Positions 1 through 7,557 of a stretch of 35,513 nucleotides of DNA are shown in pieces (the first letter of the stretch is position 1; each line of letters starts with the position of its first letter). Under the pieces are notes generated by a model. That model saw only the letters and a list, made by a program, of their open reading frames with translations. It was not told the origin of the DNA and did no database searches. This stretch comes from Rhodopseudomonas_A sp036404135 (lineage in GTDB: Bacteria; Pseudomonadota; Alphaproteobacteria; Rhizobiales; Xanthobacteraceae): positions 1-35,513 of the forward strand of contig NZ_DASWPE010000196.1 in the NCBI RefSeq assembly GCF_036404135.1, given 5' to 3'. Both the position numbers and the translations under genes were made by a program.

Positions 1-360
1 GTGCCCCTGCTCGACGCCGGCGACGTCAATGCGCGGGTATGGATCAGGATCCGCGAGATCGAACAGAGTCTCGCGCTCGTCACCCAATTGCTGGACCGGA
101 TGCCGGAAGGTTCGATACGGGCCGATCTGCCCGCCGCCGGCAAAGCCTGCGAGGGCATGGCGCTGGTCGAAGGTTTCCGCGGCGACATCCTGGTCTGGCT
201 CAGCCTCAATCCGGACGGGACCGTCGCACGCTGCCATTTGCGCGATCCGTCCTGGTTCCAGTGGCCGCTGCTGGAAGCCGCGATCGAAGGCAATATCGTC
301 GCCGACTTTCCCCTTTGCAACAAATCCTTCAACTGCTCCTATTCAGGTCACGACCTCTAA
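1..360 (+). CDS. Hydrogenase-4/complex I-like large subunit, C-terminal part (partial)
   Basis: This is the last ~119 residues of a large-subunit protein of the HycE/HyfG (NuoCD-related) family; the gene starts left of the window, so the GTG at base 1 is probably an internal Val. The tail runs through a GDVNARVWIRIREIEQSLAL helix and a WPLLEAAIEGNIVADFPL segment. In true [NiFe] hydrogenases this region carries the second CxxC nickel-ligand pair near a DPC motif. Here the equivalent stretch reads CNKSFNC, a CX5C, followed by SYSGHDL. That suggests the energy-converting hydrogenase-related (Ehr) class without a normal NiFe site, which is an inference from the tail alone. The stop lies one base before the next ATG, so it is in one operon with the small subunit. 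The complex is expected on the inner face of the cytoplasmic membrane. Confidence 0.8.
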   Translation: MPLLDAGDVNARVWIRIREIEQSLALVTQLLDRMPEGSIRADLPAAGKACEGMALVEGFRGDILVWLSLNPDGTVARCHLRDPSWFQWPLLEAAIEGNIVADFPLCNKSFNCSYSGHDL

Positions 361-361
361 C

Positions 362-883
362 ATGCGCAAGCTATTGTTCCAGAGTCTCGTCCAGATGCCG
401 CTGACGGAAGCAGCCCCTTCCGCCGACGACAAGGCACTCGCCGAACTCGGCGCGTCGCTGGCGCGCGTCACGCGGCGCCGGCTCGGCCGCTCGCTCTCGA
501 TCCGCGAGGTCGATGCCGGCTCCTGCAATGGCTGCGAACTGGAAATCCAGGCGCTCGGCAACGCCTATTACGATCTGGAGCGGTTCGGCCTGCGCTTCGT
601 CGCCTCGCCGCGCCACGCCGACGTGTTGCTGGTGACCGGCCCGGTGACGAAGAACATGCGGATGGCGCTGGAGCGCACCTATAACGCCACCCCCGATCCG
701 AAATGGGTCATTGCCGCGGGCGATTGCGCGCTGGACGGCGGCTGCTTTGCCGGCAGCTATGCCGTTGTCGGCGGTGTGTCGGCCGTCGTGCCGGTCGATC
801 TCCATATCCCCGGCTGTCCGCCGCCGCCGATCGCCATCCTGCGCGGCCTGCTGGCGCTATTGGAAAAAGTCAGCGCCGGTTAG
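362..883 (+). CDS. Hydrogenase-4/complex I-like small subunit (NuoB/HyfI-like)
   Basis: A 173-aa iron-sulfur subunit of the NuoB/HycG/HyfI family. The four cluster ligands are visible in order: SCNGCE gives two Cys at about residues 59-62, GDC the third, and IPGCPPPP the fourth, as expected for an N2-type [4Fe-4S] cluster. An N-terminal segment of about 35 residues (QSLVQMPLTEA...) precedes the fold. The ATG at 362 lies one base past the large-subunit stop. It is the last gene of the operon, since the next gene is convergent. It should pass electrons between ferredoxin-like partners and the large subunit in a membrane-bound complex. Whether the complex makes hydrogen cannot be decided here. 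Confidence 0.85.
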   Translation: MRKLLFQSLVQMPLTEAAPSADDKALAELGASLARVTRRRLGRSLSIREVDAGSCNGCELEIQALGNAYYDLERFGLRFVASPRHADVLLVTGPVTKNMRMALERTYNATPDPKWVIAAGDCALDGGCFAGSYAVVGGVSAVVPVDLHIPGCPPPPIAILRGLLALLEKVSAG

Positions 884-955
884 CGGCTTGACGTCATCGA
901 CCTGGCTAGCTGGAGAAGCTTACCTATCCTGGCGGCTGCAATTCCGGAAACTCGC

Positions 956-1975
956 TCACACATTACCGGCAAGGCGCTCGGCATATTCGATCGCCTCGAT
1001 CATGCTGCGCTCGTTGGCGATGCCCTGGCCCGCGATATCGAACGCCGTGCCGTGATCTACCGAGGTGCGGATGATCGGCAGGCCGAGCGTGATGTTGACG
1101 CCGGACAGCGCGTTCCAGGTCCCGGTCACCGGGTCGACGTTGAAGCCAAGCAGCTTGACCGGAATGTGGCCCTGATCGTGATACATCGCGACCACCGCGT
1201 CATACTGACCGGCGCGCAGCTTGACGAACACGGTGTCGCCGGGCACCGGGCCGACGACGTCGAAGCCGTCGATGACGCAACGCGCGATGGTCGGAGCGCT
1301 GACGTCGATATCTTCCCGGCCGAACAGCCCGCCTTCGCCGGCATGCGGGTTGAGCGCGGCGATGGCGATGCGCCGCCGCGACAGCCCAAGACCGCGCAAC
1401 GCCTCGTCGGTCAGTTCGATCACGTAGCGCAGACGCTCCGGGGTCAGCTTGTTCGGAACGTCGGCCAGCGCCACATGCGTAGTGACGTGGCTGACCCGCA
1501 TATTGTCGTGGGCCAGCATCATCACCGAGCCGCGTGCGCCGGTGAGATGGGCGAGCATGTCGGTGTGACCGGCGAAATGATGGCCGGCCTTGTTGAGCGC
1601 TTCCTTGTTCAGCGGCGCGGTGACGATGCCATGGATGCGGCCAGCCTGCGCCAGCTCGACCGCGCGCGCGACCGCCTCATAAGCGAACCGGCCGCCGTCG
1701 ACCGACAGCACGCCGGGCGCGATCGGCGCGCCTTCCGGGGTGGCCTGCAGACAGGCCAGCGCGGGCCAGTGCTCGGCGCCCGGCTCGACCGCCGGAATGG
1801 CGACGTCGGCGCCGAGCGCGGCGCGTGCCGCCTCGAGCGTGGCGTTGGACCCGATCACCACCAGCCGCAATTCGCCGCTGCCGATCCGGCCTTCGAGTTG
1901 CTTGCAGGCCTTGACGATGATCTCCGGGCCGACGCCGGCCGGATCGCCCATGGTAATCGCCAGTTGCGGCGTCAT
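956..1975 (-). CDS. pdxA2: PdxA2-type 4-phosphate dehydrogenase (D-threonate/D-erythronate pathway)
   Basis: A 339-aa member of the PdxA family of NAD-dependent, metal-dependent oxidative decarboxylases. Visible motifs are TMGDPAGVGPEI at the N-terminus, GHTDMLA with a metal-ligand His, MYHDQGHIPVKLLGF, and RTSVDHGTAFDIAG. The ATG at 1975 overlaps the TGA of the upstream kinase gene (ATGA), so the two are translationally coupled. PdxA itself acts on 4-phosphohydroxythreonine in vitamin B6 synthesis. A PdxA paralogue coupled to a DUF1537 kinase is established as PdxA2, which oxidises D-threonate or D-erythronate 4-phosphate to dihydroxyacetone phosphate and CO2. The context favours that role over B6 synthesis; the exact sugar acid is not readable from sequence. 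Confidence 0.85.
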   Translation of the reverse strand: MTPQLAITMGDPAGVGPEIIVKACKQLEGRIGSGELRLVVIGSNATLEAARAALGADVAIPAVEPGAEHWPALACLQATPEGAPIAPGVLSVDGGRFAYEAVARAVELAQAGRIHGIVTAPLNKEALNKAGHHFAGHTDMLAHLTGARGSVMMLAHDNMRVSHVTTHVALADVPNKLTPERLRYVIELTDEALRGLGLSRRRIAIAALNPHAGEGGLFGREDIDVSAPTIARCVIDGFDVVGPVPGDTVFVKLRAGQYDAVVAMYHDQGHIPVKLLGFNVDPVTGTWNALSGVNITLGLPIIRTSVDHGTAFDIAGQGIANERSMIEAIEYAERLAGNV

Positions 1976-3126
1976 GCGGAAACTCCTGTGGTGGGCTGCG
2001 GGTCGAGCGCCAGCAGGCGGCGCAACAGATCGCGGTCGCCGAACGCGCCGGATTTCGAGACGACCTGGACGCCGTCGAAGCGGCCGCCGCGGATGATCGA
2101 ACGCGGTACGCCGGGCTCGGTCTGGCCGACGAGTTCGAGATGCGCGGCGTCGAGCGCCGCGCAGATCGCGCGCAAGGTTTCGCCGCCCGCAACCAGCAGC
2201 GTCGCCGGTGGCGTGAGCGCGCGCAGCAGCCGGCCGAATTCCTGCGCGATCATCTCGGCGGCCCGCTGACGGCGGGTGCCGTCGGGAAGTGCCACGCGCA
2301 GCAGCGCCACGCCGTCCCGCGCCAGACGCCCGGCGATCTCCTCGGTGGTCGCCGCGCCGCCATCGCGGGCGGACAGCGCGAGCGGGCCGCAGGCGTCCAC
2401 CTGTTGCGCGGTGACGGCCTGATCGCTGCCGAACAGGCCGAGCAGCGGCCGCGCAAGCTCGGGCGCCGCGCGCCGCGGCGCCGCGCCAAGACTGCGCGCC
2501 AAGGCGGCGGCGAGCCCGCTGCTGCCGCACCACAAGGTCGGCGTCGCGGTGGCGCGGGCCGCGGCGACGATCGCGTCGAGATCGGCATCGGTCTCGGCAT
2601 CCCACAGGCTGATGCCGTCCGGCGCCGGCGCACCGGGGCGCCGGGGCGCAACGCGCAACCCCAGCCGTTCGAGATCTTCGGCGAGATCGGCGGCGACCGC
2701 GGTCCAGGTCTCGCCGTGCCGCCGATATTGCCGTCCATCGCGGGTTATCCGGCCGTGATGCGGGAATGCCGGGGCGACGATGCAGCGAACGAATGCGCCG
2801 GGCCGCAGCCAGGCGGCGATCTCCTCGGCTGGATGGCCGCGCAGCAGGGTGTCGAGCTTGGCGTAATAGAGCGCCGGGGGATCGAACGGGACCTGCGCCA
2901 ACCGCGCCGCGACAAGGTCGCCGGCTTCGGCGCCGGTCTTTTCGCGCGCGCCGGTGTCGAACGCGACACTCCCGTCCAAAGCAGCCGCGCCCCAGCCCAC
3001 GTTGATCGGAGTTGCCACGGATACGAATTGCGCGGCGGTGTCGAGCGCGCCGGTGAGATCATCGGCGATCAGACAAAGCCGCGTCGAACGCGTCGCTTTT
3101 GCTCCGAAGATGTCCCTGACACTCAT
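1972..3126 (-). CDS. Four-carbon acid sugar kinase (DUF1537 family)
   Basis: A 384-aa member of the four-carbon acid sugar kinase family (DtnK/DenK type). The N-terminal domain has LIADDLTGALDTAAQF, typical of the substrate-binding half, then TLLRGHPAEEIAAWL and APAFPHHGR. The C-terminal nucleotide-binding half has WCGSSGLAAAL, VAGGETLRA and KSGAFGDRDLL. The start was set at the ATG at 3126, because the open frame further upstream runs through AT-rich intergenic DNA and gives residues unlike the family. The enzyme would use ATP to make the 4-phosphate of D-threonate or D-erythronate, the substrate of the PdxA2-like dehydrogenase downstream. A divergent GntR/FadR-type regulator probably controls the operon. 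Confidence 0.85.
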   Translation of the reverse strand: MSVRDIFGAKATRSTRLCLIADDLTGALDTAAQFVSVATPINVGWGAAALDGSVAFDTGAREKTGAEAGDLVAARLAQVPFDPPALYYAKLDTLLRGHPAEEIAAWLRPGAFVRCIVAPAFPHHGRITRDGRQYRRHGETWTAVAADLAEDLERLGLRVAPRRPGAPAPDGISLWDAETDADLDAIVAAARATATPTLWCGSSGLAAALARSLGAAPRRAAPELARPLLGLFGSDQAVTAQQVDACGPLALSARDGGAATTEEIAGRLARDGVALLRVALPDGTRRQRAAEMIAQEFGRLLRALTPPATLLVAGGETLRAICAALDAAHLELVGQTEPGVPRSIIRGGRFDGVQVVSKSGAFGDRDLLRRLLALDPQPTTGVSA

Positions 3127-3211
3127 GCTGCGTCCGCCTGCGACGGGCGGATTCGAGCCGCCCTGATTATGGCGCAGGTCGATAATCGAACGGCTGCAAC
3201 ATGTCAATTAT

Positions 3212-3277
3212 TTGTAAAATATGTAATTCTGCGTGGCAAATCAGTGGAGAACTTGCTAAGAGTTTTACAACTTTACA
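3212..3277. promoter_or_regulatory. Candidate GntR operator region between divergent genes
   Basis: The divergent gap between the kinase and the GntR gene is AT-rich. It carries TTGTAAAA at 3212-3219, its exact reverse complement TTTTACAA at 3263-3270, and a further TTTACA at 3272-3277. The core TTGTAAA is therefore present two or three times in the only intergenic space available to the regulator. That it is the operator is inference; FadR-family sites often contain TNGT/ACNA halves. Confidence 0.4.
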
Positions 3278-3316
3278 GGTTTTCCGTAGACTGGACGAAA
3301 GGGAGCGACCAGGCAA

Positions 3317-4078
3317 TTGAACGACATGGCCCATCACGCCGACCACGCGCCGCCGGAGCTGCCGCCGGCAGGGCGTAGCCCGTTGGCGCAGAACGTCTTT
3401 CAGGCGCTCCGCGCGCAGATCACGGCGGGACAGTTGCGACCGGAACAGAAGCTTCCGGGCGAGCACGAGCTGGCCGCGACCTATCTGGTATCCCGCCCGA
3501 TCGTGCGCGAAGCGCTGCGGTTGCTTAGGGAGGAGCGGCTGATCTATTCGCGGCGCGGCGCCGGCAGCTTCGTGGTGGCGCGCCCGGATTTTGGCGTCAG
3601 CCAGCCCGCGGTCGGCTTTGCCCCCGTCGAAACCATCGCCGACATCCAGCGCTGTTACGATTTCCGCCTGACTATCGAACCCGACCATGCCTATTGGGCG
3701 GCGTTGCGTTGGAATGCCGCGGCGCTCGACGAAATCGCCACCGCGCTCGATCTGTTGCGCGACGCCACGGTCGCCCGGCTGCATCGCGAGGACGCCGATT
3801 TCGCCTTTCACCTGGCGATCGCGCAGGCCACCAACAATCACTACTACGTCTCTTCGATGTCGGCGCTGAAGGACCACATCTATGTCGGCATGAAATTCCA
3901 CGGCAATTCGGTGACCGGGACCAAGGATCGTCTGGAGCACGTGTTCGATGAGCACCGCAGCATCTTCGAAGTGATCCGCGCCCGCGATTCCGAACGCGCG
4001 CGCGAGTTGATGCGCCGCCACCTCGAGGGCTCGCGCGACCGGGTGTTTGAAGGGCGCATGCTGGATCTGTCGCTCTGA
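3317..4078 (+). CDS. GntR-family (FadR/FCD) transcriptional regulator
   Basis: A 253-aa regulator with an N-terminal winged helix (about residues 25-95; motifs LRAQITAGQLRPEQKLPGEHELAATYLVSR, REALRLLREERL and RRGAGSFV) and a C-terminal all-helical FCD ligand domain (DFRLTIEPDHAYWAA, DADFAFHLAIAQATNN, EHRSIFEVIRARD, AREMMRRHL-like end). The conserved Asp and His residues of FCD metal/ligand sites are present. TTG at 3317 is chosen because GGAG at 3302-3305 lies 11 bases upstream; an in-frame ATG at 3326 is the alternative but is 20 bases from that site. It is divergent from the acid-sugar kinase/dehydrogenase operon and probably represses it until the acid sugar or a phosphate ester binds. Confidence 0.85.
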   Translation: MNDMAHHADHAPPELPPAGRSPLAQNVFQALRAQITAGQLRPEQKLPGEHELAATYLVSRPIVREALRLLREERLIYSRRGAGSFVVARPDFGVSQPAVGFAPVETIADIQRCYDFRLTIEPDHAYWAALRWNAAALDEIATALDLLRDATVARLHREDADFAFHLAIAQATNNHYYVSSMSALKDHIYVGMKFHGNSVTGTKDRLEHVFDEHRSIFEVIRARDSERARELMRRHLEGSRDRVFEGRMLDLSL

Positions 4079-4154
4079 GGTCGCGGGCGACGCGGCAAGT
4101 CAGTGGCCCGATCGTATCGCGGACCTGATCAGTTCGGCCAAATCCGTCCGCTTG

Positions 4155-5216
4155 TCAGTTGCGCGAGCCGACCCATTCCTCATAATCGCGCACCACTGCG
4201 GCGGTCGCTCTCTTGGCCGCGGCGTTGAGCCAACCGCGCGGGCGTTTTCTCAGATCGGCGAGCAGCGCCGCGGCGCCGGCTGCACCCGCGGCATGGATCG
4301 CGCCGACATCGTAGCCCATCGTCCACATCAGATTGGCGTTCACCGCGGAGCCCGCCTTCTTGCCGAGTTCGATCTTGCGGGAATCCGGCGCCAGCCGCCG
4401 GATGATGAAATGCGCGCGGGTGTCGAGGAACGGATCGGGCGCGCGATATTTTGCGGTCGCCAGCTGCAGGAAATGCGAACTCGCCGCCTTGCGGCCATGG
4501 GCCCAGACCCAGGCCGAGGGCACCAGCGCCTTGGCCTCGCGCAAGATCCGGCCGCCGCGCCATTGCGCCAGCGCGACATAGCGCGGCCGCCCCAGGCTGC
4601 CGCCGCCGGCGGCGCGGCGGCGGAATTGAATATGATGGGCGTCCTGCGGCAGGCTCTTGGTCAGCGCGCGGATCACTTTCTTCGGCGGCTTGGCGTTCGG
4701 CAATTTGCCGATCTCGCGCCAGAATTTTTTCGACTTCCGATCGGCGTCGAGCGCGTAGCGCAGCATCCAGATATCGCTCTGGTCGAGCAGCGCCGGGCGA
4801 GGATTGGCAAGGCCGGCGCGATAGCCCTTGAGCACGGCGTCGGCCGCGGCCTGCTTGCTGAGCGGCCCCCGCGGCGCCAGCCGGATGCTGACCACGAGCC
4901 GCACCAGATCCAGCGGATAGGGCATCACCGCGGCCTCGTCGAAATCATTGACGCCCCACACCAGCCGGCCCTCGGCGTCGCGCCAGGTGCCGAAATTTTC
5001 CAGATGCAGATCGCCGACCGATAGTACGTGCGGCGCGTCCATCAGGTCGGGCAGCAGTTTCGGAATGGTTTTGGCCCAGCGGAAATAGCTCGCGCGCAAG
5101 AACAGAAAGGCGCTGTCCTTCATCCGCGCATGCTTCTCGGCGACGTCGCGGGCGACCACGTCGCATTTGCTGCGCAGCCAGGCCTCATAGGCGGCGTTGT
5201 CCTTGTGAAACGACAT
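4155..5216 (-). CDS. DUF2252 family protein
   Basis: A 353-aa member of the DUF2252 family, which has a protein-kinase/aminoglycoside-phosphotransferase-like look. The segment SVGDLHLENFG (about residue 75) resembles a catalytic HGDxHxxN loop, and VNDFDEAAVMPYPLDLVRL resembles the metal-binding DFD that follows. The C-terminal part is rich in Lys/Arg and ends in REWVGS-like DYEEWVGSRN. ATG at 5216 (protein starting MSFHKDN) is preferred; a TTG at 5246 would add ten residues. No good ribosome site is visible for either. It stands alone between the GntR gene and a small gene, both with separate promoters. The substrate is unknown. Confidence 0.75.
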   Translation of the reverse strand: MSFHKDNAAYEAWLRSKCDVVARDVAEKHARMKDSAFLFLRASYFRWAKTIPKLLPDLMDAPHVLSVGDLHLENFGTWRDAEGRLVWGVNDFDEAAVMPYPLDLVRLVVSIRLAPRGPLSKQAAADAVLKGYRAGLANPRPALLDQSDIWMLRYALDADRKSKKFWREIGKLPNAKPPKKVIRALTKSLPQDAHHIQFRRRAAGGGSLGRPRYVALAQWRGGRILREAKALVPSAWVWAHGRKAASSHFLQLATAKYRAPDPFLDTRAHFIIRRLAPDSRKIELGKKAGSAVNANLMWTMGYDVGAIHAAGAAGAAALLADLRKRPRGWLNAAAKRATAAVVRDYEEWVGSRN

Positions 5217-5345
5217 GTGGCCGCACCCGGCGATGAGACTGCCCAAGCTATCTCAATCCGAAACCCGGATGATTTCAACCACCGGCGCGGCCGCCGCGGC
5301 GGTTAGCTGCGCGCGACCGCGGTCGCCACCTCCTGGACGGCGAAC

Positions 5346-5651
5346 TTAGGCGACCACCTCCAGATAGGCCTGGTGAATCGACTGCACCGTCTTGGCGTCG
5401 TCGAATTTGACGCGCCAGCTGCTCGGCCCGCCCCGCCCGACGATCACGCCCTGCCGCGCGCCATAGCGCGGATGCCGCTGCCGTCCGAGCGCGCTCATCC
5501 GCACCCGCGCGCCGACCCCGACCGCGGCACTGCTTAGGCGCAGCGCGGCCGGGTCGGTGGACGCGATGCAGGGCGCCGCCCTCGGCTCGCCGCGGCCCTG
5601 CCAGAGCGCCATCACGGCTCCCGCGTCGCATCGCTTGATCGTTCTGGTCAT
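5346..5651 (-). CDS. Small KOW/SH3-like protein
   Basis: A 101-aa protein. The C-terminal ~60 residues (GVGARVRMSALGR, GVIVGRGGPSSWRVKFDD, SIHQAYLEVV) look like a small KOW/SH3-type beta-barrel; the N-terminal ~40 residues are of no recognised type. The ATG at 5651 has an excellent ribosome site, GGAGG ending five bases upstream. Its promoter (TTGACT, 17 bases, TATTTG on the minus strand) carries the same operator palindrome as the TetR gene promoter, so it is probably regulated with the exporter operon. The function is unknown. Confidence 0.65.
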   Translation of the reverse strand: MTRTIKRCDAGAVMALWQGRGEPRAAPCIASTDPAALRLSSAAVGVGARVRMSALGRQRHPRYGARQGVIVGRGGPSSWRVKFDDAKTVQSIHQAYLEVVA

Positions 5652-5681
5652 CGATCCTCCGCGCGTTGCTGCTTCCGGATC

Positions 5682-5710
5682 CAAATATTTTTGACTGACT
5701 GATTAGTCAA
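5682..5710 (-). promoter_or_regulatory. Promoter of the small divergent gene with TetR operator copy 1
   Basis: Read on the minus strand: -35 TTGACT (plus-strand 5705-5710), 17-base spacer, -10 TATTTG (5682-5687). The -35 box and most of the spacer lie inside the palindromic site 5691-5710, whose minus-strand sequence TTGACTAATCAGTCAGTCAA matches the second copy at 5814-5833 in 19 of 20 bases. Inner arms are TGACT and AGTCA separated by four bases. Confidence 0.65.
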
Positions 5711-5813
5711 TAAAATTCTTTGCGGCCTTCGGAGAGTCAGGTTTAACCAAGGAAATTTATAAAGTTAGAGAATCTCCCCGCGCGCCCGCACGCTGGGTCC
5801 GACTTTCTAATAA

Positions 5814-5841
5814 TTGACTAATCAGTCAGTCATGTTATGTT
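5814..5841 (+). promoter_or_regulatory. Promoter of the TetR-exporter operon with TetR operator copy 2
   Basis: The -35 is TTGACT at 5814-5819, the spacer 16 bases, and the -10 TATGTT at 5836-5841. The palindrome TTGACTAATCAGTCAGTCA (5814-5832) covers the -35 and spacer, so a bound repressor would block polymerase. Transcription would begin near 5848. That rules out the upstream in-frame codons at 5814 and 5832 as starts of the TetR gene. Confidence 0.7.
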
Positions 5842-5873
5842 CCAGGCTGGTTCTTCCGCAAGGAGAAGCGGCC

Positions 5874-6524
5874 TTGTCGACCCTCGAGACCCCGAAGCGC
5901 GTCGCCGGCAAGCGGGTCCGCGAACAGGAGCGGCGGCGCCAGGCGATTCTCGACGCCGCCTTTGTGCAGTTCACCAATGAGGGCTTTGCCGCCACAAGGC
6001 TCGACGCCGTGGCGGAGGCCGCCGGCGTCGCCAAGGGCACGATCTATCTGTTCTTCAAGGACAAGGAAGATCTGTTCGAGAAGACCGTGCTGGCGGCGAT
6101 CGGCCCCACCTTGAGCAATCTCGACAGCGTGGTGGAGCGCAACGACCTGTCGTTCGCGCAATTGCTGGCGCAACTCTCCGAGCTGTTTCGCCGCGAGATC
6201 CTGTTGACCAGGCGCCGCGAGATCGTCCGGCTGGTGATCTCCGAGGGCAGCCGGTTTCCGCGGATCGCCGAATTCTATCATCGCGAGGTGATTTCCCGCG
6301 GCCTTTCCCTGATCCGCAAGGCGGCGCAGCGGGCGCAGGCCAACGGCGAATTGCCGTCCGATGCGCTGCTGCGGTTTCCGCAATTGCTGTTTGCGCCGAT
6401 GCTGATCGGCATCATCTGGACCAGCGTGTTCAGCCAGCAGGAGCCGCTCGACGTCGAAGCGATGCTGGCGGCGCATCGCGATCTGCTGCTCGGCGTCCCG
6501 CATGACGGGAGGGCAAAGCCATGA
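5874..6524 (+). CDS. TetR-family regulator of the exporter operon (CecR-like)
   Basis: A 216-aa TetR regulator. The N-terminal DNA-binding domain (about residues 17-65) shows ILDAAFVQFTNEGFAATRLDAVAEAAGVAKGTIYLFF-type sequence followed by KDKEDLF. The C-terminal ligand domain is mostly helical. TTG at 5874 is chosen: AAGGAG at 5860-5865 lies eight bases upstream, and all earlier in-frame starts fall inside the promoter and operator. The gene overlaps the next by ATGA. Position and operon order match E. coli cecR (ybiH)-ybhGFSR. It probably represses its own operon and the small divergent gene through the two palindromes, and is released by an exported compound. Confidence 0.9.
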   Translation: MSTLETPKRVAGKRVREQERRRQAILDAAFVQFTNEGFAATRLDAVAEAAGVAKGTIYLFFKDKEDLFEKTVLAAIGPTLSNLDSVVERNDLSFAQLLAQLSELFRREILLTRRREIVRLVISEGSRFPRIAEFYHREVISRGLSLIRKAAQRAQANGELPSDALLRFPQLLFAPMLIGIIWTSVFSQQEPLDVEAMLAAHRDLLLGVPHDGRAKP

Positions 6525-7555
6525 ATCCCCGCCTCAAGATCATTCTGCCGATCGCCGGGGTGGCGCTGCTCGCCGCCGCTGCGGTGTGGTGGTGGACCAG
6601 CCACCGCGGCGACGACGACGTGTTGACCCTGCAGGGCAATGTCGAGGTCCGCCAGGTCAATCTCGGCTTCAAGGTCTCCGGCCGGATCGCCGCGCTCAAT
6701 GTCGACGAAGGCGCCCGGGTCGACAGCGGCGACAAGCTGGCCTCGCTCGACGCGGTGTATTTCGAAGACAATCTGCGCCAGATGCGGGCGCAGCGCGATC
6801 AGTCCGCCGCCAATTTGGCGAAGATGATCGCCGGCAACCGGCCGCAGGAAATCGCCCAGGCGGAAGCTTTGGTCAGCGAGCGCGACGCCGCCAACGCCAA
6901 CGCCAAGGTCAGTCTGGATCGCGCCACCCAATTGCTGAAATCCGCCGCCGGCACCCAGAAGACCTATGACGACGCCGCGGCACTGAAACGCCAGACCGAA
7001 GCGCAGCTCGCCTCCGCCAACGAAGCGCTGCGGCTGATGAAGGCCGGCTTCCGCCAGGAGGATATCGATCTCGCCCGCGCCCAGCTCGCCGACAAGGAGG
7101 CCGCGATCCGGATCGCCGAGCGGCAGCGGATCGACGCCGACCTGCTGGCGCCGACCTCGGGCGTGGTGTTGAGCCGGGTGCGCGAACTCGGCGCCATCGT
7201 CAACGCCGGCGAGACGGTGTTCGTGCTCTGCCTGACCACGCCAGTATGGGTGCGCAGCTACGTCTCCGAACAGGACCTCGGCCGCATCAAGCCCGGCATG
7301 GCGGTCGAGCTGCGCTCCGACACCGCGCAGATCAAGCCGCTGAAGGGCACCGTCGGCTTCATCTCCACCACCGCGGAATTCACCCCGAAGACCGTGGAGA
7401 CCCGCGAGCTGCGCACCGCGCTGGTGTACCGGATCCGCGTCATCACCGACGATCCCGACAACGTGCTGCGCCAGGGCATGCCGATGACGATCGTCGCGCA
7501 TCCCGCGGCCGCGGCGACGCCACCCCGCGGCGTCCCCTCCGCCGAGGCGAAATAG
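6521..7555 (+). CDS. ybhG: HlyD-family periplasmic adaptor (YbhG-like)
   Basis: A 344-aa membrane-fusion protein. An N-terminal membrane anchor (about residues 5-27, LKIILPIAGVALLAAAAVWWW) is followed by a biotinyl-lipoyl half-motif (GNVEVRQVNLGFKVSGRI...VDEGARVDSGDKLASLD). Next comes a long Ala/Gln-rich coiled coil (about 80-200), the second lipoyl half (LLAPTSGVVLSRVRELGAIVNAGETVF) and a beta-barrel domain. The ATG overlaps the TetR stop. It should link the inner-membrane ABC transporter of the next three genes to an outer-membrane channel; no TolC-like gene is in the window. Confidence 0.9.
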   Translation: MNPRLKIILPIAGVALLAAAAVWWWTSHRGDDDVLTLQGNVEVRQVNLGFKVSGRIAALNVDEGARVDSGDKLASLDAVYFEDNLRQMRAQRDQSAANLAKMIAGNRPQEIAQAEALVSERDAANANAKVSLDRATQLLKSAAGTQKTYDDAAALKRQTEAQLASANEALRLMKAGFRQEDIDLARAQLADKEAAIRIAERQRIDADLLAPTSGVVLSRVRELGAIVNAGETVFVLCLTTPVWVRSYVSEQDLGRIKPGMAVELRSDTAQIKPLKGTVGFISTTAEFTPKTVETRELRTALVYRIRVITDDPDNVLRQGMPMTIVAHPAAAATPPRGVPSAEAK

Positions 7556-7557
7556 TC

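Noticed and set aside
1052..2269. A 405-codon plus-strand frame opposite pdxA2 and the kinase
   Set aside because: Low-complexity Arg/Asp-rich translation and no ribosome site; antisense shadow of two well-recognised enzymes.
3127..3207. Upstream extension of the acid-sugar kinase
   Set aside because: The added residues come from AT-rich intergenic DNA containing the candidate operator and do not match the family's start.
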